Assembly: GCA_946811695.1 (NCBI GenBank)
Contig: OX328132.1
Location: 96,057,456 to 96,121,455, forward strand
Origin: Gonocerus acuteangulatus
Taxonomy: Eukaryota; Arthropoda; Insecta; Hemiptera; Coreidae
Reading direction: 5' to 3'
DNA: 64,000 nucleotides
Shown: positions 8,940 through 19,600 of the stretch, in pieces
How positions within the stretch are numbered: the stretch's first letter is position 1
How the letters are laid out: every line of letters starts with the position of its first letter
The notes under the pieces: generated by a model
The model's input: only the letters and a program-made list of their open reading frames with translations
Databases searched by the model: none
Told to the model about the DNA's origin: nothing
Program-made: the position numbers and the translations under genes

Positions 8940-10626
8940 TAACCCATTCGAGACGACGCACAGTGTCACGAGCAGTGTTCAAAAATAAGAAAAATGAAGT
9001 TTGAAAAAACTTTTTTTGATGGTCTATATTAAAATTAGAACCTTAGAACAGAAAGAAAACATCAAAATTGCAACATAAATACAAAGACTAAAAATTAAGG
9101 ATTATCTTGAATTGTTGATACGAATACAAATATTAAAACTAGTTCGGTTAGTAAACATTTTCTTTGACTGTTCCAATCTTATTACTTGAACATTTTCATT
9201 CTTTTTTTAACATGTTTAAGTGTCAGTCCCTAAGTGAATTGTTGATGGACTAATCTTGGCCAACAGTGCAAAAATGGGTATGTTCTAGTGTTTTAAATAT
9301 TTAATAAATTTTCATCATTTTTTTAACTTTGGAAATGATTTAAGAAAAAACGTAAAATAACGGGTTTTTCATACTTTAGCCATAAATAGTACATTGCTTC
9401 ACGATTATTTTGATACCTAGTTTACCTGCTTTTGGCTGCTTCTTACAGAGATATTGTGGTTTTTAGATTTCATAACCTATGAAATCTTTACGACGTCTGG
9501 AACAGTAATGAACCAAACACTAGATACGATGCTTTATTTCATAGAATCGTGCAAGAATATAATTTATCTGAATGTTAGGATAAAGTTAAGGATAATATAA
9601 GAATACTGATTGAGATTGTTTGTTCAAGGAAATTCGAAACAAAATACGAAGATTGGTTGAATATAAACATTAAACTTTCCGATGACGATTTTAAAATATG
9701 TTGACGAGATAATTATCAACTAAGTCCTTTTCTTGGAAGACTGCAAGTAAGTTTCTTGGAAGCATCATACTCTACAAGAAAGCTCTTTCTTGTCTCTAGA
9801 CAAGTTGCGGACATAGTAACGTCGAAATCTTTGGGCGATATAGAGTTTTCCACTAAGCTTACTTCTAAGGACTTTCCAAGGAGATATTGGGATTATTAAT
9901 CGATACTCCAAAGCTTTCTTTAGGTTTTACTAAAGACGGTAAAACCGCCCGCACATTTTTTGGCAATTCAAAATTAAGTACCAATATTACTGGACTGGAG
10001 ATAACATTGATAATCGATTAGGGCACCATTTTGAAAATGGTTTCTAGTGGTAAATCAATAGTGCCAAATTAACTGAATAAATTGGTGAGACGTAAGAAAT
10101 ATATCTGAAGCATTATTCATATCATATCCCAGTGTCTTACATTAAATGCTTCTTGTATGGATGCAAAAATGGATTTAATGAAAATGATTCTCCTCCCATC
10201 AGATCCATATTTGTCAACTTTAAGTAAGGTGTGTAACAATTGAAATTTAAATAAATAAAATTTAAGTAAAGGTAGCTCCACAATCGAAAACAAAATTATA
10301 GCAAACGTTTTATCATACTTAATTTTAAATAAAACTGATAGTATTTGTTTACAATCAAGCGATTCTGAGAAGGAATACGTTTTTTTTTATTAGCAAAATT
10401 TCTTTATATAATTTTTATAAGTTCGTACATATCATGTGCAAAGTTCCCATATACATTTTATGTAAGTTTGTACTATAATAAATTCTTTTCCTAAGTCAAA
10501 ACTTCTTTTTTTCCCATGTTCGAGTTTTTTAATAACAGAAAAAAATAATAACCCTAGCCTAGACAAAAATACGATTTTTGATTTCTTACTCCATATACTC
10601 GTGACACTGTGGGACGATTTCTTTCA
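8940..10626. mobile_element. Possible decayed TTAA-type (piggyBac-like) element
   Basis: TTAACCCATTCGAGACGACG at 8,940 looks like the TTAA target plus terminal repeat of a piggyBac-type element. The word CACAGTGTCACGAG that follows has an inverted counterpart, CTCGTGACACTGTGGGACG, near 10,599-10,617. The second TTAA is not obvious and the interior is badly decayed. This reading is inference from end motifs only. Confidence 0.3.
9636..9901 (+). pseudogene. Possible decayed coding remnant, family unknown
   Basis: One frame reads KFETKYEDWLNINIKLSDDD, then, after a single TGA, FLGRLQVSFLEASYSTRKLF, VSRQVADIV and SKDFPRRYWDY. It is unusually open and protein-like for such AT-rich DNA. It lies inside the possible TTAA element and may be its transposase remnant, but I cannot match it to a known domain. 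Confidence 0.25.
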
Positions 10627-11014
10627 AACACGGTTCCCAGAAGCGAAAAATTGTTATTCCTTTATATGTTGTTTCTAATAAAAAACGCATGTTACTCTGT
10701 CGTAATTTTAATTGCGAGGAGCAGATTGAGCAACATTAAATTCTGTTTTCCTGTATTTTGCAGAATTCATTAGTTCAAGAAAAATTATATTTTGACGACT
10801 AGTTTACTCAGAATAACTGATAATTGCACATTACTGTTATTGCACACACAGCGCGCAAGCCTCCTCGAAAGGCTTAAACCATATTACATTTTTGACAATA
10901 AATGAAGATATATGACTAATCGAGTATCGATCAGTGGTGAGGATGTAAACCTTTTTGTCCATAAGCATTAAAATAGCATTTTAATCACACATCTACATAT
11001 CAAAGCGACTTATT
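10627..11014. other. Intergenic, no gene recognised
   Basis: AT-rich. Nothing recognised. Confidence 0.5.
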
Positions 11015-11167
11015 TCAAGAAAATGGAAAATATATTACCCTAAATGGATTTTTTCTACTAGTATGGATCCCCGACCAAACCAAGACTCCTCGATCATCTG
11101 CTTCGGAAGCTATTAGCTCTTCCGATCCGCCACTTTCTCTCCTCAAGCTCCCTTCGTCTGCCTCCAT
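11015..11167 (-). CDS. Small acidic ORF, possible first coding exon
   Basis: A GC-richer patch encodes a 50-residue frame that starts MEADEGSLRRESGGSEELIA on the minus strand, followed by SEADDRGVLVW. ATG is at 11,167. A TATATA-rich stretch lies about 55-90 bp upstream, and a possible donor (AGG|GTAATA) lies near the 3' end. No family is recognised. It stands out by composition from its AT-rich neighbours, but expression is unproven and it could be chance. Confidence 0.22.
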   Translation of the reverse strand: MEADEGSLRRESGGSEELIASEADDRGVLVWSGIHTSRKNPFRVIYFPFS

Positions 11168-11523
11168 CTGGTGCGCTTATTTCACAACCATCAATAGAAC
11201 TCTGCCGTCCTGGCGTTCATTCATGTCTATATACAATATATATATTCATGATTAACAATTAAATGTCACTGATCAAACATTAGTGAAATATGTGGAAGAT
11301 TAATGTTAGATAAATCCAAACTTATTATGCATAGTTATTCTATTTTCTATGAGCTTCACACTTTTCAGGGGCCTCTTCACGGAAGAATGAGGAGGGCCAC
11401 GTCAAGATAGGTCATAGATCGAATGGCTAATATGTCTAAGCCAATAGTCCAATAAACTATATGTCAAAAATATCCTTAAATAATTAATAAACAAGAGTTC
11501 TGTTTAATTATTTATTTATTTTT

Positions 11524-11687
11524 AACGGCACAAAGACATCTTGGCCATTAGTGCCGTCATCCATGGTGTAGCCGGGAATTTTCTCAACGGGTCCTAACAT
11601 GATAAAAATCCCTGCTGCCGGTGGGAATCGGATCCTACATCTCCCTCATGAGAATTAGCGATAGCCACTAGACCACGGGGAGAGCCC
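11524..11687 (-). mobile_element. SINE1, diverged copy
   Basis: The minus strand holds the SINE1 head (CGTGGTCTAGTGGCTAT, then GATTCCCACCGG) and body (the CATGGATGACGGCAC form of the usual CCTGGATGTCGGCG). Several substitutions and a small deletion in the anticodon region show that it is old. Confidence 0.85.
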
Positions 11688-11716
11688 TTTAATTATAATT
11701 AAAGGGGTCTCCCCGT

Positions 11717-11759
<43 letters not shown>
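11674..11759. repeat. 44-bp SINE-head palindrome plus T42 tract
   Basis: CACGGGGAGA...CCCTTTAATTATAATTAAAGGG...TCTCCCCGTG forms a near-perfect palindrome (11,674-11,717). It is followed by about 42 T residues. The right half is an inverted SINE1 head stub, so two SINE ends meet head to head. Confidence 0.85.
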
Positions 11760-11761
<2 letters not shown>

Positions 11762-12009
11762 TACGTACCTACCCGAAGCTCCAAACCGAAATGTATTGAT
11801 TTTCGACTTAATTTAACCCGTGTCGTCAGAATACATTAAAAATAAAGAATTACTAAAAATTCGGCAACAAGTAGATTTTTGGATTTTTGGAAGTAGTTTT
11901 AGCGGAATTCGCGTAAGAAAAAGTTACGTGAATGTTTTTAGATTTCCAAGTAGAATGTACAATATTCATACATATGTATGGAGTCAACTGAAACCGCCTT
12001 CACAGTCCA

Positions 12010-12975
12010 GTCAACGAACAGTTATAGATGGAAATGTTTGAAACAACATTTTTGACATCGTAACTTTGTTTGGGCTGGATAGAAAGTGAACAGATCAAAA
12101 GTCCTCGCCCGTAGCCTTTGTGCCGGGGGGGGGGGTTAGAAGGTCCCATTTTTTGGGTTTTCACTTATATCTCGGAAACCCTGCGTCCTAGCGACATGAC
12201 TATTCTATAACAAAGAAAAGCTGATTAAATTTCCTACAAGCTCTATTCTATAAAGTTTTTCGAGATATCTTTAGTTTTCGAAATATCCGCTCTTGAAAGT
12301 CTGTCATTTTGGGGAAAAACACTTTTGCCACATATTGTTTCCCCGTTTTTACGGGATAACTCTTCAACGATGAACATATAAAATAAAAAACGGTTATAGG
12401 GTTGTAGAGTATTGTATTCCCTTCAATAATATATATTACTTTGCTATTTTATGTATTTTCCTTCAAACGTAAAAATAATTTCAGTGTTCATCGTGAAATC
12501 AGAAATTTAGGGACTGATAGCCCAGGAAACTAAGAGTTATAGGTGGAAATGTGTGGAACACAATTTTTGACTTCATAACTTTGTTTCGGCTAGTTAGGGG
12601 GTCAAAATATCAGAAGTCCTCTTCCGTAGCCTTTGTGCCGGGGGGAGGGGGGGTTTAGAAGGTCCCATTTTTCGGATTTTCACTAATATCTCGGAAACCC
12701 TGCGTCCTAGCGACATGACCATTCTATAACAAATGAAAGCTTATTAAATTTCCTACAAGTTCTAATCAATGAAGGTTTTTGAGATGTCTTTAGTTCTCGA
12801 AATATCCGCTCTTGAAAGTCTGTCATTTTGGTAAAAACACACACTTTTTTCTATTCTCGACCGGATATCTCTTCAGCGATGAACCCAAAAAATAAATGTC
12901 GGCTATAGGGTTGTAGGACATTCCATTCGCTTCAATAATATATATAACTTTACTATTTCATGTATTTTCCTTCAA
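12010..12975 (+). repeat. ~510-bp tandem duplication, two copies
   Basis: Copy 1 is about 12,010-12,480 and copy 2 about 12,525-12,975. Matching landmarks: GTAGCCTTTGTGCCGGGGGG (12,111; 12,627), CCCTGCGTCCTAGCGACATG, CTCTTGAAAGTCTGTCATTT, and TTCAATAATATATATA (12,423; 12,932). There is no coding frame. Confidence 0.92.
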
Positions 12976-13097
12976 CACCTATAGCTGTTTTCAAGCATTT
13001 GTTGCCTGGAATGTCAACACCTGTTTACGTTTCAAAAAAGTTTTTTTTTCGAAAACTTCGGTTTTTTGGGAGGGAGAAAGACGACTGTATCTCTCAT

Positions 13098-13198
<101 letters not shown>

Positions 13199-13206
13199 TA
13201 TATATA

Positions 13207-14546
13207 TACAGGGTGCCCCAAATAAGACGGCTCAAACTAATTTTGCGGCCAAACGGTTGGTCTGAGAAAAAAATGTCAGAGGTAAAAGTTGTAGGGCTTG
13301 ACTTAAGATTTCTAATTATATCGATCATTTAACATATTTACTGCGCATGCGCGCTCAGCGCTAGATGAAATGTTGGGGTTTGCAGAGGACCCCTATTATT
13401 TTGCACATCATTTTGAAGGGAATTAAAAAAAAAGGAAACCACAAACCGCACTTCGATATCGTTAAAATTAAATGAGTTTCGTACGATTCAAATTTTATTG
13501 TTTTAAATTAAAACGATTTTTTGTAGGCACTCAAAGAGACGAATAAAATTGAAAATAAGGCATCTTTTTTAAGTATTTTATCTGATAACACTATATGATA
13601 GTGATAAGACTATTTCATTGATAGATTAAATAATAAATTCTAAAGAAAGCTCTTATTTTTCAGATTCAAAGCATCCATTTTACTGTATTTTTATTCCTTC
13701 AAAAATGAATAATGTCTTCAAAGATGCCACCTTCAACATCGAGATACCTTTGAAGTCCGGAAAATATGCTGTCAACTGCTCTTAATACTTGTTCCTCCAA
13801 TATAGCTCTGCAGGAGCTTCAGCAATCCTTCATCGCATTTGGTCTTGTGTACTAGGCGGATTAGAATAGACCATATTTTGAAGTGTACTTGAAATCCATG
13901 TTTCTCTGGCAATCTCCCGAACACTGATGTGGGTATTTCAACTAACATGGTCCAAGGTGATGTCCTGGTCTCTTCTTCGATGTCTTCCGGTGAAAGAGAA
14001 ATGTCCTTGTCGGGCGTTTGACACCAGGCGCAAAATCTTTTTCTAAGACAGATGAACTCGGTTTGGGTAATACTGCGCGTAAAGTCGAGCAGCCATCCGA
14101 GCTTTACGTCTACACTCCGCGAATATAATAATCATATCCACAATCTCACTACTTGTGAACTTCATGGTTGAAAGCGAATATTACACTAATAATGAACAAA
14201 AGCAAAATAATGAACCATAATCTAATAAGGTATATTGGATCCAAAGGATTAGAATGACAACATGAATGATCAGACTAGATAGCTTTAGCTTAGTTAATCC
14301 CTAAAGAAGAATTAGGCTAAATACTTAAAAAAAGATGCCTTATTTTAAATGTTATTAAAGTTATTAGGAAAAATTATTTTTGAGGATCTGCCATATTTTT
14401 TCGGAAAGATGAGGAAAAAATACCTCAAATTCATGTATCACACATTCATAACGTACCTCTTTGAGTGCCTACAAAAATATCGTTTTAATTTAAAACAATA
14501 AAATTTGAATCGCACGAAACTCATTTGATTTTAAAGATACGACGTA
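13207..14546. mobile_element. Mariner/IS630-like element with long terminal inverted repeats, 3' end lost
   Basis: The left end is TA|CAGGGTGCCCCAAATAAGA. Inverted arms pair 13,455-13,580 with 14,318-14,546: AAATTAAATGAGTTTCGTAC against CGCACGAAACTCATTTG, and TGTAGGCACTCAAAGAG against CTCTTTGAGTGCCTACA. The right arm has a ~90-bp extra segment and stops before the CAGGG end, so it is truncated. It carries the minus-strand transposase remnant at 13,699-14,165. Confidence 0.85.
13699..14165 (-). pseudogene. Internally deleted IS630/Tc1-mariner-type transposase
   Basis: From ATG at 14,165 the minus strand reads MKFTSSEIVDMIIIFAECRR and then AARLYAQYYPNR, the N-terminal helix-turn-helix region usual in this insect transposase group. 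After stops and frameshifts come an 'HISV..IARETWISS'-like stretch and then directly TQDQMR and AVDSIFSGLQRYLDVEGGIF, the conserved C-terminal tail, ending at 13,699. The whole catalytic DDE core is missing: about 155 codons remain of the usual ~340-400. The deletion joins the DNA-binding part to the tail and the element cannot be active. Family identity comes from the motif pattern. Confidence 0.78.
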
Positions 14547-14617
14547 CGACGTGGCCGTCGTGGAAGGCTATCCTCATCAGGTTGAGGCTGTAAGTTTTAT
14601 ATTTGTAACGTTTTCCC

Positions 14618-14712
14618 CTGAAGAGGCACCAAAAAGGTGTGAATCATGTATGGACGTAATAAAGTTTTTGAAAATTGTGTGGTGAAGTTTTTATTATTTG
14701 ACCTTCCGCCTA
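14618..14712 (+). ncRNA. Hammerhead-like motif cassette
   Basis: CTGAAGA (14,618-14,624), a short stem GCACC/AAAAA/GGTGT, then GAATC and a downstream AATAAA. The cassette ends in TTTGACCTTCCGCC. CUGANGA-stem-GAAA is the hammerhead ribozyme core. Here GAAA has become GAAT, so this copy is probably dead. Similar cassettes occur at 22,047-22,073 (minus), 22,550-22,579 and 39,748-39,775. Such motifs are known from Penelope-like and other retroelements; the link here is inference. Confidence 0.35.
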
Positions 14713-14758
14713 GCAAGAAAATACGAAGATTAAGAAAAGGGTCAGTTAATAATAATAA

Positions 14759-15052
14759 AATACTGCTGACATAATTGATATCTCAGTGCCAAATGATGAG
14801 AATATCCGGAAAGCATATGCCGAAAAGCTGCGAAAATATCAAGACTTGGCAATTGAGTTAAAAGATCTCTATAAATTAGATTCCGCTAGAGTTACTGCAG
14901 TTATCATTTCGACCAATGGTTTGATACCGAATACTACAGTCAGTGCCACCAAATATCTGAAATTGTCAGAGGAACACTTAATACTATCCCAGCAAGCACT
15001 TCTACTCGACACAGGTAGAATCGTTAGAAAATTTCTTAATGCCCATAATTAG
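14759..15052 (+). pseudogene. LINE-associated nuclease-like C-terminal fragment
   Basis: The open frame starts in TADIIDISVPNDENIRKAYA, then EKLRKYQDLAIELKDLY, a valine/isoleucine-rich core (VTAVIISTNGLIPN), and RIVRKFLNAHN before the stop. The pattern D-I-x-V-P, E-K-x-x-K-Y-x-x-L, I/V-x-x-x-G and I-V-R-K-F-L is typical of the C-terminal region of many insect LINE reverse transcriptase ORFs, probably a PD-(D/E)xK-type nuclease. No ATG starts it and no RT domain precedes it. AATAAA follows the stop. The fragment is short but without internal stops, so it may be fairly recent. Confidence 0.5.
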
Positions 15053-15059
15053 TAAATAA

Positions 15060-16575
15060 AAAAATATTTTTAAAAATAAAAATAATTCTTTTTACTGGTC
15101 GGAACTAACCCCCCCCCCCCAGTAAAAATATTCTCCAGTAATCTGAGAGACCCCACCCCCATAATAATATATATATTTCTTTACCTATCAATCTATAAAT
15201 ATATAATATATACTTATAATATAAAATGTTGCCAATTTTTCAAGTAACACTAATTGACAAGTTAACATTGGTGTTATTAATTTAGGTCTGTTCTAAGGAT
15301 ATTTCATGCCAAGTATAGGAAGTTAAGTTAGTCGGTTTTCAATATAGAGGAGGCGGGTTCCAACCAATTACCAAAACGGAAATTGCTCCCACTACCTTCT
15401 ACTAGTCATTTATGCTGAGTTTGTGTACACTATGGTTTTCGATGAGTCATAGAGCAAAAGTGTTATCAGGAATTAAGTAAAACGCTTTTCATTTTAAGAG
15501 ATTTTTCCTCGATTCTTCAACGAAACGAAAGGTAGTCGTATGTGATGTGTAATCTTCCAGTATTCTGTACATTAGTAAAGGATACTAACGTATTTCTAAA
15601 ATTTGGGAGTCCTAGGCTACGGCACTACGTGGGATAATTGTGGTGCGTTTGAAGCGGGAAAATCGCACCCTGGCCTTAAAGGTCTGTTCAGCCACCCGAC
15701 GTGTCGGTCTATCAGACCAGTATCAGCTATAAACCTCAAATGGGTTCGGGTTCAGCTCAGATAACCTCATTTGACAAAGAGATCCGTTCCAAAAAGCAAA
15801 TTTCTTTTGCGCCATACACTCTCAAACCACTAGTGGAGTATGGAATGTGGCGCGCCTCTTGCAAACTAGTAATTTATCGTCATCTCATTTATATTTTTCG
15901 CGCGGCTCCTCCCTTCCCGCTTAACGCCAACTAGAAAGTTTCTCTTTTCAGAACCTTTATATATATGGGAATATTAAAGGACCCTTTTATCCTGTTGACA
16001 TATGGAGTTCGAACCTAACATTTCACGTCAGTACATACACTGATTTTGTTATGAAATTGAATTTGTAAGTAGGGTTTCATCCCTATGCTCCCTTTCTATT
16101 AGGAAAGACGCTGAAATGATGATGCATATTACATAGAAAGGTAGAAATTACCTGATCTTCACATGTAACTACATTATCGTAAGATATTCACGTATAAACT
16201 AGGCCCCTCACCTCCAAATACAATTTTAATAATAATAATACATTTTAATTGCAATTGGAAATATATTTTTTTACATTAAAACAAATGAAGAAGTTTAAAT
16301 AAAAATAAATTTGTTTGGATAATGTTTAAATTTATTTGAAAAAAGTTAAAATAATTTCGATAAATATGGGTAAATTTAATTATAATTAATTTCATTGAAT
16401 ACATTCAATTATGATGTAAATGTGCTTGAGCATGATGCAGCTGGCCGATTGATTGTCTTATCATGAAATTATAATCCGATTATTCACAAAGCCCACTGAT
16501 ATTGTGGGGGTGGTCGTTTGTATTTATTGTGTGCCTTTTTTGTCGTTATTGTTGTCAGTATTGTGACCCTTATTT
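15060..16575. other. Intergenic, no gene recognised
   Basis: Contains a C10 run at 15,111-15,120 and AT-rich sequence. The 77-codon frame at 15,701-15,934 has no recognisable domain and no promoter or splice context, so it is not called. Confidence 0.5.
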
Positions 16576-16940
16576 ATTATTTATTCTTACACAGACAATC
16601 ACACTCACTCACGCACACACACACACACGCACAAACCTAAACATAAACTCATTCATTCAGTCACACACGTAATAAAGCTCGCTCACTCGCATACTCAGTT
16701 ACTCATTCAATCACGTAGTCACCTATTCACTCAGTCAATCGTCTACTTACTCACTTAGCGACTATACTCAATTACTCACTCAGTTATTCACTTACTTACT
16801 GAGTCACTTGGCTACCCAATCACTTAATAAGTACTGATTCACTTAATAAGTACTGATACACTTACTCACTGAGTAAATAAGTTACACACTGACTCACTCA
16901 CTAACGCACTGATTAAACATTCAATCAGCTACTCACTCGT
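16576..16940. repeat. Cryptic ACTC/CACT-rich simple repeat
   Basis: Starts with a CA-rich run, then about 300 bp of imperfect ACTCACTCAGTCACT-type words. It is an eroded tetranucleotide repeat. A short clean TCAC run at 18,757-18,780 is similar. Confidence 0.8.
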
Positions 16941-17019
16941 CGCTGTTTCGCTGTTTCTTGTCGAATCTTTCTGTTCCTTTCTATTGATAAAATCCTTGAA
17001 TCATAAATATGAGATATTA

Positions 17020-17252
17020 TCGGGGTTCGGTTGGGCGATATCTCAAATAAAACAACATTTTTAATAAGAAAATGTGTTTGTTTTTTGCTCGAAGTTTTGA
17101 CTTGAAATTTAAGCCTACATCGGGGCTATTAGAAGAAAGATAAGTTCTAGGTCCGTGAGCCCTGAGGAAGGCTGGGATTTTCAAGTCATAACGTCGGCAA
17201 TAATAAAACACATTTTCTTATAAAAAAAATGTGTAGTTTTATTACAACCCAA
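17020..17252. mobile_element. MITE-like inverted repeat, ~230 bp
   Basis: GTTGGGCGAT...AAATAAAAC on the left mirrors GTTTTATTACAACCCAAC on the right. AAGAAAATGTGTTT and GTTTTGACTTGAAAT mirror AAACACATTTTCTT and ATTTTCAAGTCATAAC. The centre holds CCTGAGGAAGG. A relative with the same inner arms occurs at 20,650-20,815. Confidence 0.75.
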
Positions 17253-18146
17253 CGATTCCAACGGTCAACGATCTCCAAATGAGCGAGCGAAGTTTCACGG
17301 CAGACGTTCAAGTTCAAACTCAAAGTGAAGACTTTCTTCAATGCTAGTTAGTTGAAAAAAATCGCTATTTCGCCATATATGTTCATGAATGTTAGCGAAT
17401 TTCTGGGGCGAATGGTCATTAATGCTACGTTAAAAAAAAGCAAAAAAAAAACTAAAAACGTTAGCTAGCTACCATGTGTTTTGCACATAGAGAATACTAA
17501 ATGCAGAGCCTGACATCTTACTGTCCATAGATTTTCGCAAGTCACTTTACTGCCGTATTGGGCATTGATATGATATTTTTTATGTACCGTAAGAAAACAT
17601 TACAATTGTTTCATTAAATTGGTATGATGAAATATACTGTTCCAAATTAATTAAACGAGAACTTATGTGTTTTAAAGATTTCATTGAAATAAATTGTGGT
17701 ACAAATATATGTAGAACGTTTTATTAGTTGCCGGTTGAATAATGATTTATGAATTCATCCTTTATTAAAACAAGCGGCAATACTCAAACAATGTTTACTA
17801 ATTGGTTATTCTCCTCGCTAAATTAAACGAGAACACTACAATTCAGCTTACGGACAGGTAATGAATGAAGCATCAAATGGACGAATTGCCTCTTGATCGA
17901 AACTAATTCCCGGATCGACTGCTTTTAATTAACGAGACCACGGAAACATTTCAATACTGAATCCAGTTTACTCCAGCAATATTATCTAGCACTACGCATT
18001 TGGTCAGTAGTAGAAATAGCTAGATTCGCATTTATATTAAAGTATTGTACAATTCAGATTTTGGTCCATAGGAGATACAGCATTGGTGCATAATTGTATT
18101 CACTTGCAACTATATGGTTATAACTTGAGTATATTAGTGTCCGTTG

Positions 18147-18150
<4 letters not shown>
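17253..18150. other. Intergenic, no gene recognised
   Basis: AT-rich. No domain or RNA gene recognised. Confidence 0.5.

Positions 18151-18196
<46 letters not shown>
18151..18196. repeat. (AT)n microsatellite
   Basis: About 45 bp of AT, bounded by GTTAATT and AATTAAC so that the ends are themselves inverted. Confidence 0.97.
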
Positions 18197-18200
<4 letters not shown>

Positions 18201-18377
18201 CACTCGCACAATCTCCGACCAAGGCGTATAAAGGGAGCCCAGACCAAGGACGGACTCATTCCCTTACCGACCAGCAAGGATGAGTGAAGGCCCGAAGAAG
18301 CCGGAGAGGAATCCGGCGAAATATTGCGATGTTAGGAGGAGCAAGACCGCTGGAGACAGATGCCGAATGAACAACAT
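18197..18377 (+). promoter_or_regulatory. Candidate TATA/initiator promoter with short 5' coding frame
   Basis: TATAAAGG at 18,227 is 31 bp before the A (18,258) of a TCATTC initiator. An ATG follows at 18,280 (AGCAAGGATGAG). The frame reads MSEGPKKPERNPAKYCDVRR, then SKTAGDRCRMNN, and runs into an AT microsatellite where it becomes meaningless. The block is markedly GC-richer than both flanks and sits between two AT tracts. It could be the start of a host gene, or a retrotransposon 5' end with its own promoter. No downstream exon was found. Confidence 0.38.
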
Positions 18378-18504
18378 ATATATATATATATTTATATATC
18401 ATTTAATATTAGAAAAAGAAACATATTTTTACATGTTCTCCACCTTAAACGTGTCTGCCTTATTTATTATTCATTGTAAAATTGCTTTAATTTTACATTA
18501 AAGA

Positions 18505-19130
18505 TAGTTGGCTGCTAAATCTAGGCGCACGGTAGTGCGCCAGGCCAAGTTCCGGCCTAAGCATACTGTGTGTATATTACGGGAGGTCTTAGAGCCGATT
18601 TTTACCCTCTCATAACTTTCAACCAGGTAAAGATAAAGTTATGAAATTTTACACAGGTATTATACTACTAGATGTGAGTAAAACTAGAAATTTTCATAAT
18701 TCTACATCGAATAGTTTCTGAGATATAAGCGATCGAAAATCGGGATTTATAGGACTCACTCACTCACTCACTCACTGACTCATCAAAATTATTAGGAACT
18801 TCCCATGATGCTAGAGACTTGAAATTTTGCATGAAGATAGATATGAAGACGTTATTAAAGGAAAAAATCGAAAAATCGAGAAAAGTTGTGTTTGACTCCG
18901 CTTCCGGGGCGGGGGCGTGCCAGTTTTGCACTTCCTTCGGAAACCCATCATTCCGTCCGAAACCCATGATGTGGGGTATCAAATGAATTGTCTCGGTATG
19001 AAGAACCTATATTTGATGTTTTAAGAAACAATTAGACGCATATAGGCTCCGTAAAAATCTTATACCAGCTGTCAATCAGTATGTTTGTTCCTCTTACAAA
19101 TCCGTACCATTTGATCGATTTTGACCAAAC
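18505..19130 (-). repeat. Dispersed repeat, inverted copy of 2,040-2,790
   Basis: CTAGGCGCACGGTAGTGCGC, ACTTTCAACCAGGTAAAGAT, GATATAAGCGATCGAAAATC, GGGGTATCAAATGAATTG and AACCTATATTTGATGTTTTA mirror the first copy. It ends in a LINE-tail-like CGATTTTGACCAAACTTG segment. A clean TCAC tetranucleotide run lies inside. Confidence 0.82.
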
Positions 19131-19140
19131 TTGATCCACC

Positions 19141-19272
19141 AAAATATCACTTTCCTCAACCAGGTATATTCTTAAACTTGGCAATGTTTTTTTTTGGGCC
19201 GAAATTATCTTTAGAGAGAAACTAAACATTGCCAAGTTTAAGAATATACCTGGTTGAGGAAAGTGATATTTT
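19141..19272. repeat. Perfect 49-bp inverted repeat with 34-nt loop
   Basis: 19,141-19,189 (AAAATATCACTTTCCTCAAC ... GGCAATGTTT) is the exact reverse complement of 19,224-19,272. The transcript would form a 49-bp perfect hairpin. The perfect match implies recent formation or conversion between arms. Confidence 0.97.
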
Positions 19273-19600
19273 AGTAACTGGATATAAGTATTTTTATTGT
19301 TGTTTTTAAAGGTCAGTTGAAGTGTCTTTACTGTTCTTAGTAAGTAACTTTGAGGTCTTCCAAGTAATGAACTTGGAAATTTCTTTCTTGTATCATCTCT
19401 TGTATTGGCAAATATGTTTGGTTGAATTAACACACCAACTCATACTACTTTTTTGGAGTGTAGAATGGTAAGGCGTTTTTGGGGGGTTTCAGGAGGGGAT
19501 ATTTTTGAGAAAGGGAGTGTTTCTTTGTGGGGGCAGGAACTTGGCCTTTATTTCACATTTATGTTTTTTGGGGGATAAAACTCTATTTTACTGCGCAGTA
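19273..19600 (+). repeat. Spacer with copy of the GGAACTTGGCC repeat
   Basis: About 19,480-19,580 matches 1,500-1,575 in direct orientation (GGAACTTGGCCTTTATTT, then TTTTTTGGGGGATA). Long minus-strand frames here are AT-rich and without domains. Confidence 0.55.
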
